Notes: a model not told the origin generated them from the sequence alone. A DNA stretch of 64,000 nucleotides from Streptomyces pyxinae (GCF_024756275.1 NZ_JANUGQ010000013.1:144088-208087); one strand, 5' to 3'. Numbered from the stretch's first letter, positions 32,769 to 42,599 are shown. Numbers and translations: made by a program.

Positions 32769-33680
32769 ATGAGCCAAGACAGCCAGCACACCCCCGGACC
32801 CCGGTCCACGGACCTCCGCACCTCGGCGGAGCCGGCGGCCGGCGCCGCGCCGCACGGCGCCCCGCACACCGGGCCGGTGCCGCCCCCCGAGCCCGCGGCG
32901 GAACCGGAGGCCGTCCGCCGGCCCGCCGGGAACGCGGAGAGCAGCCGGGCCAACCGCGGCTGGTGGGACCGGAACGCCGACGAGTACCAGCGGGAGCACG
33001 GCGACTTCCTCGGTGACGACCGGTTCGTCTGGTGCCCGGAGGGCCTGGACGAGGCCGAGGCCGGGCTGCTCGGCGAGGTGGCCGGGCGGGATGTGCTGGA
33101 GATCGGCGCCGGAGCCGCGCAGTGCTCCCGCTGGCTGGCCGCGCGGGGGGCCAGGCCGGTCGCGCTGGACCTCTCGCACCGGCAGCTCCAGCACGCCCTG
33201 CGCATCGGCGGGGGCGTCCCGCTGGTGGAGGCGGACGCGGGCGCCCTGCCGTTCCGGGACGGCTCCTTCGACCTGGCCTGCTCGGCGTACGGGGCGCTGC
33301 CCTTCGTCGCGGACCAGGTGGGGGTCATGCGCGAGGTGCACCGGGTGCTGCGGCCCGGCGGGCGGTGGGTCTTCTCGGTGACCCATCCCATCCGGTGGGC
33401 GTTCCCGGACGAGCCGGGGCCCGAGGGTCTCTCGGTGGCCGCCTCGTACTTCGACCGCACCCCCTATGTCGAGCAGGACGAGGACGGGGAGCCGGTCTAT
33501 GTGGAGCACCACCGCACCCTCGGGGACCGGGTGCGGGACGTGGTGGCGGGCGGGTTCCGGCTGGTGGACCTGGTCGAACCCGAGTGGCCGGAGTGGAACA
33601 GCCAGGAGTGGGGCGGCTGGTCGCCGCTGCGCGGACATCTGATCCCGGGCACGGTCGTCTTCGTCTGCGAGCGGGCGTGA
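32769..33680 (+). CDS. SAM-dependent methyltransferase (class I)
   Basis: 303 residues. A disordered Pro/Ala/Glu N-terminus (1-55) precedes the class I Rossmann fold: motif I VLEIGAGAAQCSRWLAARGA (about 109-128), ALDLSHRQL with the ribose-binding acid, EADAGALPFRDGSFDLACS (motifs II-III) and VHRVLRPGGRWVFSV. This matches the methyltransferase-11 type that acts on small molecules; the substrate is not evident. The ATG at 32769 has GGACGGA just upstream. The gene overlaps hrpB by 4 bp (GTGA), so the pair is translationally coupled. Confidence 0.9.
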   Translation: MSQDSQHTPGPRSTDLRTSAEPAAGAAPHGAPHTGPVPPPEPAAEPEAVRRPAGNAESSRANRGWWDRNADEYQREHGDFLGDDRFVWCPEGLDEAEAGLLGEVAGRDVLEIGAGAAQCSRWLAARGARPVALDLSHRQLQHALRIGGGVPLVEADAGALPFRDGSFDLACSAYGALPFVADQVGVMREVHRVLRPGGRWVFSVTHPIRWAFPDEPGPEGLSVAASYFDRTPYVEQDEDGEPVYVEHHRTLGDRVRDVVAGGFRLVDLVEPEWPEWNSQEWGGWSPLRGHLIPGTVVFVCERA

Positions 33681-36484
33681 GCCCGGTGCCGGAGGCCGGG
33701 CCGCCGGAGGCCGGATCGGCGGAGGCCGGATCGGCGGAGGCCGGATCGGCGCGTTACGGGGCTCCGGGGCGCCCGGGCCCGGCGGCGGTTCCGGGGAGCC
33801 CGGGATCTCCGGAGCGGCCGGTGTCCTCACCGGCGTCGGTACTGCCGGCGCTGTCGGCCCTCGGGGTGCGGCCGGCCGGGCTCGAGCTGCCGGTACGGGA
33901 CGCGCTGCCCGCGCTGCTGGCGGCGCTGGACGGACCCGGCACCGCCGTGCTCTGCGCGCCGCCGGGCACCGGCAAGACCACCCTGGTCCCGCTCGCCCTC
34001 GCCGCCCGGGGCCTGCGGGTGGTGGTGGCCGAACCCCGGCGGATCGCCGCCCGGGCCGCGGCGCGCCGGATGGCCTGGCTGCTCGGGGAGCCGGTGGGCG
34101 GCCGGGTGGGCTTCACGGTGCGCGGGGAGCGGGTGGTCTCCCGGGAGACGGTGGTGGAGGTCGTCACCACCGGGGTGCTGCTCCAGCGGCTCCAGCGGGA
34201 CCAGGAGCTGTCCGGGGTGGACGCGGTGATCCTGGACGAGTGCCATGAGCGGCACCTGGACGCCGACACGGTGGCCGCCTTCCTGCTCGATGTGCGCGAG
34301 ACCCTCCGGCCCGGGCTGCGGCTGGTGGCGGCCTCCGCGACGACCGACGCGGCGGGCTGGGCCGGACTGCTCGGTGGCGCGCCGGTGGTGGAGGCCACCG
34401 GTACGGCCCACCCGGTGGAGGTGGTGTGGGCGCCGCCCGCCCGGCCGGTGCGGCCGCCGGACGGAATGCGGGTGGACCCGGCGCTGCTGGGCCATGTCGC
34501 CGCCGTGGTGCGGCGGGCGCTGGCCGAGCGTCCGGGGGACGTGCTCTGCTTCCTGCCCGGGGTGGGCGAGATCGCCCGGGTGGCCGGGCTGCTGTCCGGG
34601 GTTAAGGGGGTGGACGGGGTGGACGCGGAGCTGCTCCAGGTGCACGGCCGGGCGCCGGCCTCGGCACAGGACGCGGTGCTGGCGGGTCCGGCCGCCGGGC
34701 GGCGCCGGGTGGTGCTGGCCACGGCGGTGGCGGAGTCCTCGCTGACCGTGCCCGGGGTCCGGGTGGTGGTCGACGCGGGGCTGGCGCGGGAGCCCCGGAC
34801 GGACCACGCCCGGGGGCTGGGCGCGCTCACCACCGTACGGGCCTCCCGGGCGGCCGCCCGCCAGCGCGCGGGCCGGGCGGGGCGGGAGGCTCCGGGCGCG
34901 GTGTACCGCTGCTGGGCGGAGGCCGAGCACGCCCGGCTGCCCGGCTTCCCGGCGCCGGAGATCCGGGTCGCGGATCTGACCGGGTTCGCCCTGCAGGCGG
35001 CCGTCTGGGGCGACCCGGCGGCGGCCGGGCTGGCGCTGCTGGACCCGCCGCCCGCCGGGGCGCTGGCCGCCGCCCGGTCGGTGCTGGCGGCGATCGGGGC
35101 GGTGGACGCGGCCGGGCGGGTCACCGGCCGGGGCACCCGGATGGCGCGGCTGGGCCTGCACCCCCGGCTGGCGCGGGCGCTGCTGGACGGGGCACCGCTG
35201 GTGGGGGCGCGGCGGGCCGCCGAGGTGGTGGCGCTGCTGAGCGAGGAGCCGCCGCGCGAGTACGGCGACGACCTCACGGCGGCCTGGCGCACGGCCCGCC
35301 GGGGCGGCGACGGCTACCCGGCGCGGTGGCGGCGGGAGGCCCGGCGGCTGGCCGGGCAGCTGCGCGAGGAGGGCGACGGCCGGGAGCGGGGCCCCCGTGA
35401 CCAGCGGGGCCAGCGGGGCCAGCGGGACCAGCGGGACCAGCGGGACCAGCGGGACCAGCGGGACCAGCGGGACCAGCGGGACCAGCGGGACCAGCGGGAC
35501 CAGCGGGACGACAGTGCCGGAGACCCCGGGGCGTACGACGACGTGGTGGCCGGGACGGTCGTCTCGCTGGCCTTCCCGGAGCGGGTGGCCAGGGCACGCG
35601 GGGGCGGGGCGTTCCTGATGGCCTCGGGCACCGGCGCCGAACCGGCCGCCGGCTCCCGGCTGGGCGCGGCGCCCTGGCTGGCCGTGGCGGTGGCCGACCG
35701 GCCGGCCCGGGCGGCGTCGGCCCGGGTGCGGCTGGCGGCGGTGACCGGGGAGGAGACGGCCCGGGCCGCCGCCGCCCATCTGCTGGTCACGGCGGAGGAG
35801 GTGCGGTGGCAGGACGGGGACGTGGTGGCCCGGTCGGTGGAACGGCTGGGCGCGGTGGAGCTCACCGTACGACCGCTCACCGCCCCGGACCCCGCCCTGC
35901 TCCGGGCGGCGCTGCTCGACGGGCTGGGCCGGGAGGGCCCCGGGGCGCTGCTCCACTGGTCGCGCGGGGCGCTGGAGCTGCGGGCGCGGCTGGACTTCCT
36001 GCACCGGACGGCCGGCGCGCCGTGGCCGGACGTCTCCGACCCGGCCCTGCTGGCCGGCGCGGAGAACTGGCTGGAGCCGGAGCTGTCCCGGGCCCGGCGG
36101 CGGGCCGACCTGGCGCGGATCGACGCCGGTCAGGCGCTGCGGCGGCTGCTGCCCTGGAGCACCGGCGAGGCGGCCCGGCTGGACGAACTGGCGCCCGAGC
36201 GGCTGGAACTGCCCGGCGGCACCCGGGTCCGGGTGGAGTACGGCGGGGAGCAGCCGGTGGTGGCGGCGAAGGTGCAGCAGTTGTTCGGGGTCACCTCGAC
36301 GCCCCGGATCGCCGGTGTCCCGGTGCTGGTCCATCTGCTCTCCCCGGCCGGGCGCCCGGCGGCGGTCACGGCGGACCTCGCCTCCTTCTGGCAGGACGGC
36401 TACCGCGCCGTACGCGCCGAGCTGCGCGGCCGCTACCCCAAGCACGCCTGGCCGGAGGTCCCCCCGGGCCTCACCCGGGAGTGA
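33677..36484 (+). CDS. hrpB: ATP-dependent helicase HrpB
   Basis: 935 residues. A DEAH-type helicase of the HrpB family: CAPPGTGKTTLVPLALAA (Walker A, about 96-113), AEPRRIAARAAARRMA (motif Ia), VILDECHERHLDADT (motif II as DECH rather than the usual DEFH), ASATTDA (motif III) and QRAGRAGREAPGAVYR (motif VI), followed by the HrpB C-terminal domain. A low-complexity N-terminus (about 1-60) with EAGSAEAG repeats precedes it. The GTG at 33677 overlaps the methyltransferase stop. An in-frame 9-bp repeat inserts twelve DQR/GQR triplets at about 575-610, in the middle of the protein. Confidence 0.93.
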   Translation: MSPVPEAGPPEAGSAEAGSAEAGSARYGAPGRPGPAAVPGSPGSPERPVSSPASVLPALSALGVRPAGLELPVRDALPALLAALDGPGTAVLCAPPGTGKTTLVPLALAARGLRVVVAEPRRIAARAAARRMAWLLGEPVGGRVGFTVRGERVVSRETVVEVVTTGVLLQRLQRDQELSGVDAVILDECHERHLDADTVAAFLLDVRETLRPGLRLVAASATTDAAGWAGLLGGAPVVEATGTAHPVEVVWAPPARPVRPPDGMRVDPALLGHVAAVVRRALAERPGDVLCFLPGVGEIARVAGLLSGVKGVDGVDAELLQVHGRAPASAQDAVLAGPAAGRRRVVLATAVAESSLTVPGVRVVVDAGLAREPRTDHARGLGALTTVRASRAAARQRAGRAGREAPGAVYRCWAEAEHARLPGFPAPEIRVADLTGFALQAAVWGDPAAAGLALLDPPPAGALAAARSVLAAIGAVDAAGRVTGRGTRMARLGLHPRLARALLDGAPLVGARRAAEVVALLSEEPPREYGDDLTAAWRTARRGGDGYPARWRREARRLAGQLREEGDGRERGPRDQRGQRGQRDQRDQRDQRDQRDQRDQRDQRDQRDQRDDSAGDPGAYDDVVAGTVVSLAFPERVARARGGGAFLMASGTGAEPAAGSRLGAAPWLAVAVADRPARAASARVRLAAVTGEETARAAAAHLLVTAEEVRWQDGDVVARSVERLGAVELTVRPLTAPDPALLRAALLDGLGREGPGALLHWSRGALELRARLDFLHRTAGAPWPDVSDPALLAGAENWLEPELSRARRRADLARIDAGQALRRLLPWSTGEAARLDELAPERLELPGGTRVRVEYGGEQPVVAAKVQQLFGVTSTPRIAGVPVLVHLLSPAGRPAAVTADLASFWQDGYRAVRAELRGRYPKHAWPEVPPGLTRE
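35399..35506 (+). repeat. In-frame 9-bp microsatellite in hrpB
   Basis: Twelve consecutive 9-bp units GACCAGCGG (units 2 and 3 are GGCCAGCGG), coding Asp-Gln-Arg or Gly-Gln-Arg. The last nine are identical at the DNA level, indicating recent slippage. Confidence 0.95.
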
Positions 36485-36568
36485 CAGCCGGGCCCTGCCG
36501 CGTACGGCCGCGTACCACCGCGTACGACCCGACAGCGATCGGCGCACCACCGCCCGCGGTGAACGCGG

Positions 36569-36604
36569 CCGCCGCCCGGCCCCAGGCGAAGGGGCGGGCG
36601 GCGG
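36569..36604. terminator. Bidirectional terminator hairpin
   Basis: CCGCCGCCCG(G)CCCC and GGGGCGGGCGGCGG pair over 14 bp with one bulged G and a 7-nt loop. It lies between the convergent hrpB and transglycosylase genes. Confidence 0.65.
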
Positions 36605-36622
36605 AGCCGTGGTGACGGCGAG

Positions 36623-38425
36623 TCAGGCGGCCGGTCCGGCCGGGGCCTCGGAGGAGCCGGACGTGCCCGGGGTCCCAGAGGTGCCCGGGGTCTCCGGGGT
36701 GCCGCCGGGGGCGGTGGCGGGCTCCACCGTGAGCTCCACGGTGAGCACCGCGCCGCCGGTGGCGGTGATCCGCAGCAGGTAGGTGCCGGTCCGGTCGCCC
36801 GCGTGGAGGGCGGGCAGCTTCAGCGTGCCGTCGGCGGCGGTGGTCAGCCCGGTGAGGGTGCGGACCGGGGCGCCCTTCTCGTCCGTGAAGAAGGGGCCCT
36901 TGTCGTTGGCGGAAGGATCGTCGGCCGACCTGACCAGGGTGGCGGTGACCGCGACCCGGCCGGCGGCGGCGCCCCGGTAGGCCGCCTTCACCACGACCGG
37001 GGCGGTGAACTCGGTGCCCGGGGCGGCCTTGAGCTCGGCCTCGTCGGCCCGGGCCAGCGTGTCGGCCTGGCGGGCGGTGACGGTGGCCCGGACGTCACGG
37101 GTGGCGACCGTCCGGCCGGTGACGGTGGCCCGGACGGTGAATCCGCCGGTCCGCTCGCCCGCCTGGAGCGCCGGCGCCACGGCGGTGCCGGCCGTCCCGG
37201 TGACGACGGTGACCACGGTCGCCCCCTGCGGGAAGCGGGCGTCGGTGGTGCCGACCAGTGCGAACCGGACCGGTACGCCGGCCACCGGCTTGCCCGCCTT
37301 GTCGATCGCCTTCACCGCCGGACGGCCGGCGAACCGGGTGCCGGCCATGGCGGTGAGCGGGCCGGTGCCCACGTCTTCGAGGCGTACCACCGTGTCGGCG
37401 GGCACCGGCTTGGGCGGGGTGGGAGTCGGCGTCGGCTTGTGCGGAGTCGGCGTGGGAGTGGGGGTCGGCGTCGGCTTGGCGGGGCCGGGGCCCGGCTTCG
37501 GCGCCGGGCCCGGCTTCGACGGCGTGGGCGACGGGATCACCGACGGGACGGGGAACGACGGGAAGCCGGGCGACGGGGTGATCACCGGGTCCGTCCCGGT
37601 GGCCGGGTCGTCGCTGCGGTCCACGGGCAGCGTGCCGGTGCCGTCCGGCACCCGGTGGCTGCCGCGCTGGTAGAACTCGAACCAGGTCAGCACCGTACGC
37701 AGGTACTCCTGCGAGTGGTTGTAGCTGAGGATCGCCCGGTCGAGGTCGTCCTTGAGGGCGAGGTCCCGCTTGTTGGCGCAGAGATACATCCCGGCGGCGC
37801 GAGCGGCGTCGTAGATGTTGTTGGGGTCCTTGCGCCCGTCGCCGTTGGCGTCCTGACCCCAGGTCTCCCAGGTGGAGGGGATGAACTGCAGGGGGCCGAT
37901 CGCCCGGTCGTGCACGGTGTCGCCGTCGTAGGCACCGTGGTCGGTGTCGGTGATCCTGGCGAAGCCGACGCCGTTGAGGACCGGGCCCAGGATCGGCGAG
38001 AGCGTGGTGCCGTTGGCGTCCACCTGCCCCCCGCGCGCCTGGCCGGACTCCACCTTGCCGATGCCGGCGAGGAGTTGCCAGGGCAGCTTGCAGTCCGGGC
38101 GCTCGCTCTTCAGATACTCCTCGGCCTGCTGGTAGGCGGCGAGCACGGTGGCCGGGATGCCGGCCTCCGAGGAACCCGTGGCGGGCACGCCGGGCGAGGT
38201 GCCGGGCTTGGCGGGGGTGTGCAGCGGCGGAAGGTCCGTGTAGTACGGGGAGTTGCCGGTGGCCGAGCCGCCGGTGGCCGGCGGGGTGGCGTCGGAGGCC
38301 GGTTCACCACCGGTCGCGGCCGTCACACCGGGGGCCTGGGAGGCGGACAGGGCCGCCACCGCCGCGGCCGCCACCGCCGTGCTGGTCGCTCCCTTGCGCA
38401 GCCGGCTGCCGATGTGTACTGCCAT
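36623..38425 (-). CDS. Secreted lytic transglycosylase with Pro/Thr linker and Ig-like domains
   Basis: 600 residues. A signal peptide (about 1-38, ending near VTAATG) is followed by a lytic murein transglycosylase domain (about 90-270): LLAGIGKVESGQARGG gives the catalytic Glu, then GPLQFIPSTWETWGQDANGDG and AAGMYLCANKRDL. A Pro/Thr/Lys linker (about 320-370, PTPTPTPTPTP) leads to two Ig-like domains resembling bacterial invasin-type repeats (DTVVRLEDVGTGPL, and again from about 480). It probably cleaves peptidoglycan glycan strands during growth. The ATG at 38425 has GGGGAGGGA upstream. Confidence 0.9.
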   Translation of the reverse strand: MAVHIGSRLRKGATSTAVAAAAVAALSASQAPGVTAATGGEPASDATPPATGGSATGNSPYYTDLPPLHTPAKPGTSPGVPATGSSEAGIPATVLAAYQQAEEYLKSERPDCKLPWQLLAGIGKVESGQARGGQVDANGTTLSPILGPVLNGVGFARITDTDHGAYDGDTVHDRAIGPLQFIPSTWETWGQDANGDGRKDPNNIYDAARAAGMYLCANKRDLALKDDLDRAILSYNHSQEYLRTVLTWFEFYQRGSHRVPDGTGTLPVDRSDDPATGTDPVITPSPGFPSFPVPSVIPSPTPSKPGPAPKPGPGPAKPTPTPTPTPTPHKPTPTPTPPKPVPADTVVRLEDVGTGPLTAMAGTRFAGRPAVKAIDKAGKPVAGVPVRFALVGTTDARFPQGATVVTVVTGTAGTAVAPALQAGERTGGFTVRATVTGRTVATRDVRATVTARQADTLARADEAELKAAPGTEFTAPVVVKAAYRGAAAGRVAVTATLVRSADDPSANDKGPFFTDEKGAPVRTLTGLTTAADGTLKLPALHAGDRTGTYLLRITATGGAVLTVELTVEPATAPGGTPETPGTSGTPGTSGSSEAPAGPAA

Positions 38426-38720
38426 GCGTCTGGTCCCTCCCCTTGGACGGCCGTCCGCGCTCCCCGCACGGATATACAGGCGTCCCAAGCCTTCCGCACC
38501 TTACGCCAACCGGGTCCGCCGCTGTACCGCCACCCCAGGCTGTTTCTCAGGTCTTCACCTTTTCCGCTCCCGCTCACCCACTTGCTCAGCCAGGTGTCCC
38601 GAGGACTCGTCACGGGGCGCGTCCGCGGTGGAGGCGGCCGGACGGCCCGTGCCGCAGACTGGGGGCGGGCCGGCCGGTGATCGGCCGGTGATCGGCGACA
38701 GAACCGGGGGACCTGGCACA

Positions 38721-39674
38721 ATGCCCTTCACACTCAGTCATGCGGCGGCGGTACTGCCCGCGATGCGGCGGAACGGCACCGGGCGCGGCCCGCTGGTCGC
38801 CTCGGCACTGCTGGCCGGCTCCTTCGCCCCGGACGTCACCTACTTCGCGGACTCGGTGATCCCCGGCGCCATGGCCTTCGGCACCGTCACCCACGGCCTG
38901 CCGGGTGTGGTCACCGTGGACGCGGCCATCGCGTTCGCCCTGCTCGGTGCCTGGCTGCTGGTGCGTGAACCGCTGGTGGGGCTGCTCCCGGCGCGGTGGC
39001 GGGACCGGGTGTACTCGCTCGTACGGGGCCGGGGCCGGGGTGCGGGATCCGGCGGCCGGCGGGGGCTCGTGGCGGCGCTGTGGGTGTATGTCTCGGCGGT
39101 GCTGGGGGCGGTGACCCATGTGGTGTGGGACGCCTTCACCCACCCGGGCCGCTGGGGCGTCCGGCTGGTGCCGGCCCTGGAGGGCACGGCGGCCGGGCTG
39201 CCGGTCTACACCTATGTCCAGTACGGGAGTTCGGCGCTGGCCCTGGTGGCGCTGGTGTGGTTCACGGCCGGCGCCCTGCGGCGCGCGAACGCCGGGGCGG
39301 AGGCGGCCGGCACCGTACCGGTCCGGCTCCCCCGGGCGCCCCGGCCGGTGGCGGTGCTGCTGCTCGGCGGCGGGCTGGCGGCCGGGACGCTCCACCGGTG
39401 CCTGCGCTGGTACGCGTACTGGGGCAGGATCGAGACGCCGCTGGACATCGTGCCGACCGCCTGCTTCGGCGCGGGCACCGGGCTGGCGGCGGGGGTGCTG
39501 CTGTACGCCGCGGTGGCACGGCTCCGGTACCCGCGCGGTACGACGGTCCCGACGGCCCCGGAGGATGCGGGGCGGGGCGGCCGGGCGGCGGCCCCGGAGA
39601 GGCCCGGGCCGCCCGGGCCGTCGCCGGAGCACGCCGGAGACAACGAGGACACCGAGTCGGTCGGCGGCCGTTAG
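38721..39674 (+). CDS. DUF4184 family membrane protein
   Basis: 317 residues. It begins MPFTLSHAAAVLP and has GSFAPDVTYF and THVVWDAFTHPGRWG, the pattern of the DUF4184 family, whose conserved His/Asp pairs (SHAA, APD, THxxWDxFTH) suggest a membrane-embedded metal site. About six to eight hydrophobic segments are evident, with a basic loop near 100-115 and a disordered acidic tail from about 280. The function is unknown; some members are annotated as metal-dependent hydrolases. A GGGGGA lies about 8 nt before the ATG. Confidence 0.87.
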   Translation: MPFTLSHAAAVLPAMRRNGTGRGPLVASALLAGSFAPDVTYFADSVIPGAMAFGTVTHGLPGVVTVDAAIAFALLGAWLLVREPLVGLLPARWRDRVYSLVRGRGRGAGSGGRRGLVAALWVYVSAVLGAVTHVVWDAFTHPGRWGVRLVPALEGTAAGLPVYTYVQYGSSALALVALVWFTAGALRRANAGAEAAGTVPVRLPRAPRPVAVLLLGGGLAAGTLHRCLRWYAYWGRIETPLDIVPTACFGAGTGLAAGVLLYAAVARLRYPRGTTVPTAPEDAGRGGRAAAPERPGPPGPSPEHAGDNEDTESVGGR

Positions 39675-39732
39675 CGGACCACCGACCGGGCGCCCGGCAC
39701 CCGTGCCACGACCGCCGACCGCAGGTGCGTGC

Positions 39733-39857
39733 CCACCGGCCGGTGCGGGCCCGGTGCCCACGCCCACCGGCCGGTACGGACCCCGGGTCCGTCCACCGGC
39801 CGGTGCGGGTCCCGGGCCCACCGGTCGTACGGGTCCGGGGCCACCGGTCGTACGGGT
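39733..39857. repeat. CCACCGG repeats between convergent genes
   Basis: Five copies of CCCACCGGCCGGTGCGGG or CCACCGGTCGTACGGG type sequence starting at 39733, 39764, 39793, 39818 and 39841 (spacing 31, 29, 25, 23). CACCGGCCGGTG is itself palindromic, so the tract can form several small hairpins past polA and the DUF4184 gene. Confidence 0.6.
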
Positions 39858-39860
39858 GGC

Positions 39861-42599
39861 TCAGTGCGCGGCGGACTCCCAGTCCGGGCCGACGCCCACC
39901 GACACGTCCAGCGGGGCGCGGAGCTCCACCGCGCCGGCCATCTCGTGGCGGACGATCCGCTCCACCTCGGTCCGCTCGCCGGGCGCCAGCTCCAGCACGA
40001 TTTCGTCGTGCACCTGGAGCAGCATCCGGGAGGTGAGGCCCGCCTCGATCAGTGCCCGGTCCACGCCCAGCATGGCCACCTTGACGATGTCGGCGGCGGT
40101 GCCCTGGATGGGGGCGTTCAGCGCCATCCGCTCGGCCGCCTCCCGGCGCTGGCGGTTGTCGCTGTTGAGGTCCGGGAGGTACCTGCGGCGGCCCAGCATG
40201 GTCTGGGTGTAGCCGGTGGCCCGCGCCTCGTCCACCACCCGGCGGAGGTAGTCCCGGACGCCACCGAACCGCTCGAAGTAGGTGTCCATCAGGGCCCGGG
40301 CCTCGCCCGCGTCGATGTTCAGCTGCTGGGAGAGGCCGAACGCGGAGAGGCCGTAGGCGAGTCCGTACGACATGGCCTTGATCTTGCGGCGCATCTCGGC
40401 GTCCACCGCGTCCCGCCCGACCCCGAACACCTGGGAGGCGACGGTGGTGTGCAGGTCCTCGCCGGAGGTGAAGGCGTCGATCAGGCCCTGGTCCTCGGAG
40501 AGATGGGCCATCACCCGCAGCTCGATCTGGCTGTAGTCGGCCGTCATCAGGGCCTCGTACCCCTCGCCGACCACGAAGCCGTGCCGGATGGCGCGGCCCT
40601 CGTCGGTGCGGACCGGCACGTTCTGCAGGTTGGGCTCGGTGGAGGAGAGCCGGCCGGTGGCGGCGACGATCTGGCTGAAGGTGGTGTGGATCCGGCCGTC
40701 GGCGGCGATCGTCTTGATCAGCCCCTCGACGGTGGAGCGCAGCCGGGCCTGCTCGCGGTGGCGGAGCATGATCACCGGAAGCTCGTGCTCGGTCTGCGCG
40801 GCCAGCCAGGCCAGCGCGTCGGCGTCGGTGGTGTAGCCGGTCTTGGTCTTCTTGGTCTTGGGGAGGTTCAGCTCCCCGAAGAAGACCTCCTGGAGCTGCT
40901 TGGGCGAGCCGAGGTTGAACTCGTGGCCCACCGAGTCGTGCGCCTCCTTGACCGCCTGCTGGACGGCCCCGGCGAACTGCTGCTCCATCTTCTCCAGATG
41001 GGCCCGGTCGGCGGAGATGCCGGCCCGCTCCAGCCGGGCGAGCAGCGCGGAGGTGGGCAGCTCCACGTCGTGCAGCAGCCCGGTGGCGCCGACCTCTTCG
41101 AGCCGCCCGCCCAGCGCCTCCCCGAGGTCGAGCACGGCCCGGGCCTGGGACATCAGGGCGTCCGCCTCGGCCTGCTCGTCGGTGCCGAAGGCGAGCTGGC
41201 CGTCGGCGGCGGCCGGGGCCAGCTCGCGGTGCAGGTACTCGACGGAGAGGGCGTCCAGCGCGAAGGAGCGGCGGCCGGGCTTGACCAGGTAGGCGGCGAG
41301 GGCGGTGTCCATGGTGATGCCCTCGACGCGCCAGCCGTGCTCGGGGAAGACCCGCAGCACGTCCTTGGCGTTGTGCAGCACCTTGGGCCGGGCCGGGTCG
41401 GCCAGCCAGGCGGCGAAGGCCCGGTCGTCGGCCTCGTCCAGCCGGGTGGTGTCGAACCAGGCGGCCGGGCCGTCGGCGGTGGCGAGCGCGATCTCGCTGA
41501 CATCGCCGACGCCCAGCGCCCAGGCGGCGACGGTGGCGACGCCGAGCGGCCGGTCGCCGTGCCGCTCCAGCCAGGGGCCCAGCTCGCCGGCGCCCAGCAC
41601 CGCGCCGTCCAGCTCGATCCCGGCCTCGGGGGCCGGGGGCTCCTCCTCGACGGCGCCCGGGTCGACCGCGAGCAGCCGCTCCCGGAGGCTGGGGTTGCGG
41701 ATCTCCAGGACCTCCAGGAAGCCCTTGAGCGCCGACCGGTCGTACGGCGAGCGCTCCAGGTCGGCCACGGCCTTCGGCAGCTCGACGTCCCGGACCAGCT
41801 CGGTGAGGTGGCGGTTGAGCTTGACGGCCTCCAGGTGGTCCCGGAGGGCCTGGCCGGCCTTGCCCTTCACCTCGTCGGCGCGCTCGACCAGCTCGGCGAA
41901 GGAACCGAACTGGCTGATCCACTTGGTGGCGGTCTTCTCACCGACGCCCGGGATGCCGGGCAGATTGTCGGACGGGTCGCCGCGCAGGGCGGCGAAGTCC
42001 GGGTACTGCTGGGGCGAGAGCCCGTACTTCTCCCGCACCTTGTCCGGGGTGAACCGGGTCAGCTCGGAGACGCCCTTGGTCGGGTAGAGCACGGTGACGT
42101 GGTCGGAGACGAGCTGGAAGGAGTCCCGGTCGCCGGTGACGATCAGCACCTCGAAGCCGGCCGCCTCGGCCTGGGTGGCAAGGGTGGCGATGATGTCGTC
42201 CGCCTCGAAGCCGTCCACCGCGAACCGGACGGCGTTCATGGTGTCGAGCAGCTCCCCGATCAGCTCGACCTGTCCCTTGAACTCGTCGGGGGTCTTGGAG
42301 CGGTTCGCCTTGTACTCCGGGAAGTCCTGGGAGCGCCAGGTCTTCCGGGAGACGTCGAACGCCACCGCGAAGTGCGTGGGCTGCTCGTCACGCAGGGTGT
42401 TGGCCAGCATCGACGCGAAGCCGTAGATGGCGTTGGTCGGCTGGCCGCCCGCGGTGGTGAAGTTCTCCGCGGGCAGCGCGAAGAACGCCCGGTAGGCCAG
42501 CGAGTGCCCGTCCATGAGGAGCAGTCGGGGACGGTTCTCCGGGGTCTTCGGGCTCTTCGGAGGCTGGTCTGGAGTCTTCTTCGATGCTGTCTCGGCCAC
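39861..42599 (-). CDS. polA: DNA polymerase I
   Basis: 912 residues. An N-terminal 5'-3' exonuclease/flap nuclease domain (LLLMDGHSLAYRAFFALP, VTGDRDSFQLV, DNLPGIPGVGEKTA) is followed by a 3'-5' exonuclease-like domain in which the catalytic DxE is absent (GVATVAAWAL), so proofreading is probably lost as in other actinobacterial and Thermus Pol I. The family A polymerase shows TADYSQIELRVMAHLS, RRKIKAMSYGLAYGLS and VHDEIVLEL. It fills repair gaps after UvrABC incision and removes primers. The GTG at 42599 (protein MAETASKK...) has AGGATC upstream. Confidence 0.96.
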   Translation of the reverse strand: MAETASKKTPDQPPKSPKTPENRPRLLLMDGHSLAYRAFFALPAENFTTAGGQPTNAIYGFASMLANTLRDEQPTHFAVAFDVSRKTWRSQDFPEYKANRSKTPDEFKGQVELIGELLDTMNAVRFAVDGFEADDIIATLATQAEAAGFEVLIVTGDRDSFQLVSDHVTVLYPTKGVSELTRFTPDKVREKYGLSPQQYPDFAALRGDPSDNLPGIPGVGEKTATKWISQFGSFAELVERADEVKGKAGQALRDHLEAVKLNRHLTELVRDVELPKAVADLERSPYDRSALKGFLEVLEIRNPSLRERLLAVDPGAVEEEPPAPEAGIELDGAVLGAGELGPWLERHGDRPLGVATVAAWALGVGDVSEIALATADGPAAWFDTTRLDEADDRAFAAWLADPARPKVLHNAKDVLRVFPEHGWRVEGITMDTALAAYLVKPGRRSFALDALSVEYLHRELAPAAADGQLAFGTDEQAEADALMSQARAVLDLGEALGGRLEEVGATGLLHDVELPTSALLARLERAGISADRAHLEKMEQQFAGAVQQAVKEAHDSVGHEFNLGSPKQLQEVFFGELNLPKTKKTKTGYTTDADALAWLAAQTEHELPVIMLRHREQARLRSTVEGLIKTIAADGRIHTTFSQIVAATGRLSSTEPNLQNVPVRTDEGRAIRHGFVVGEGYEALMTADYSQIELRVMAHLSEDQGLIDAFTSGEDLHTTVASQVFGVGRDAVDAEMRRKIKAMSYGLAYGLSAFGLSQQLNIDAGEARALMDTYFERFGGVRDYLRRVVDEARATGYTQTMLGRRRYLPDLNSDNRQRREAAERMALNAPIQGTAADIVKVAMLGVDRALIEAGLTSRMLLQVHDEIVLELAPGERTEVERIVRHEMAGAVELRAPLDVSVGVGPDWESAAH

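Noticed and set aside
38426..38640. c-di-AMP (ydaO) riboswitch before the transglycosylase gene
   Set aside because: Streptomyces wall hydrolases often have one, but the conserved blocks I know for this family are not recognisable here.
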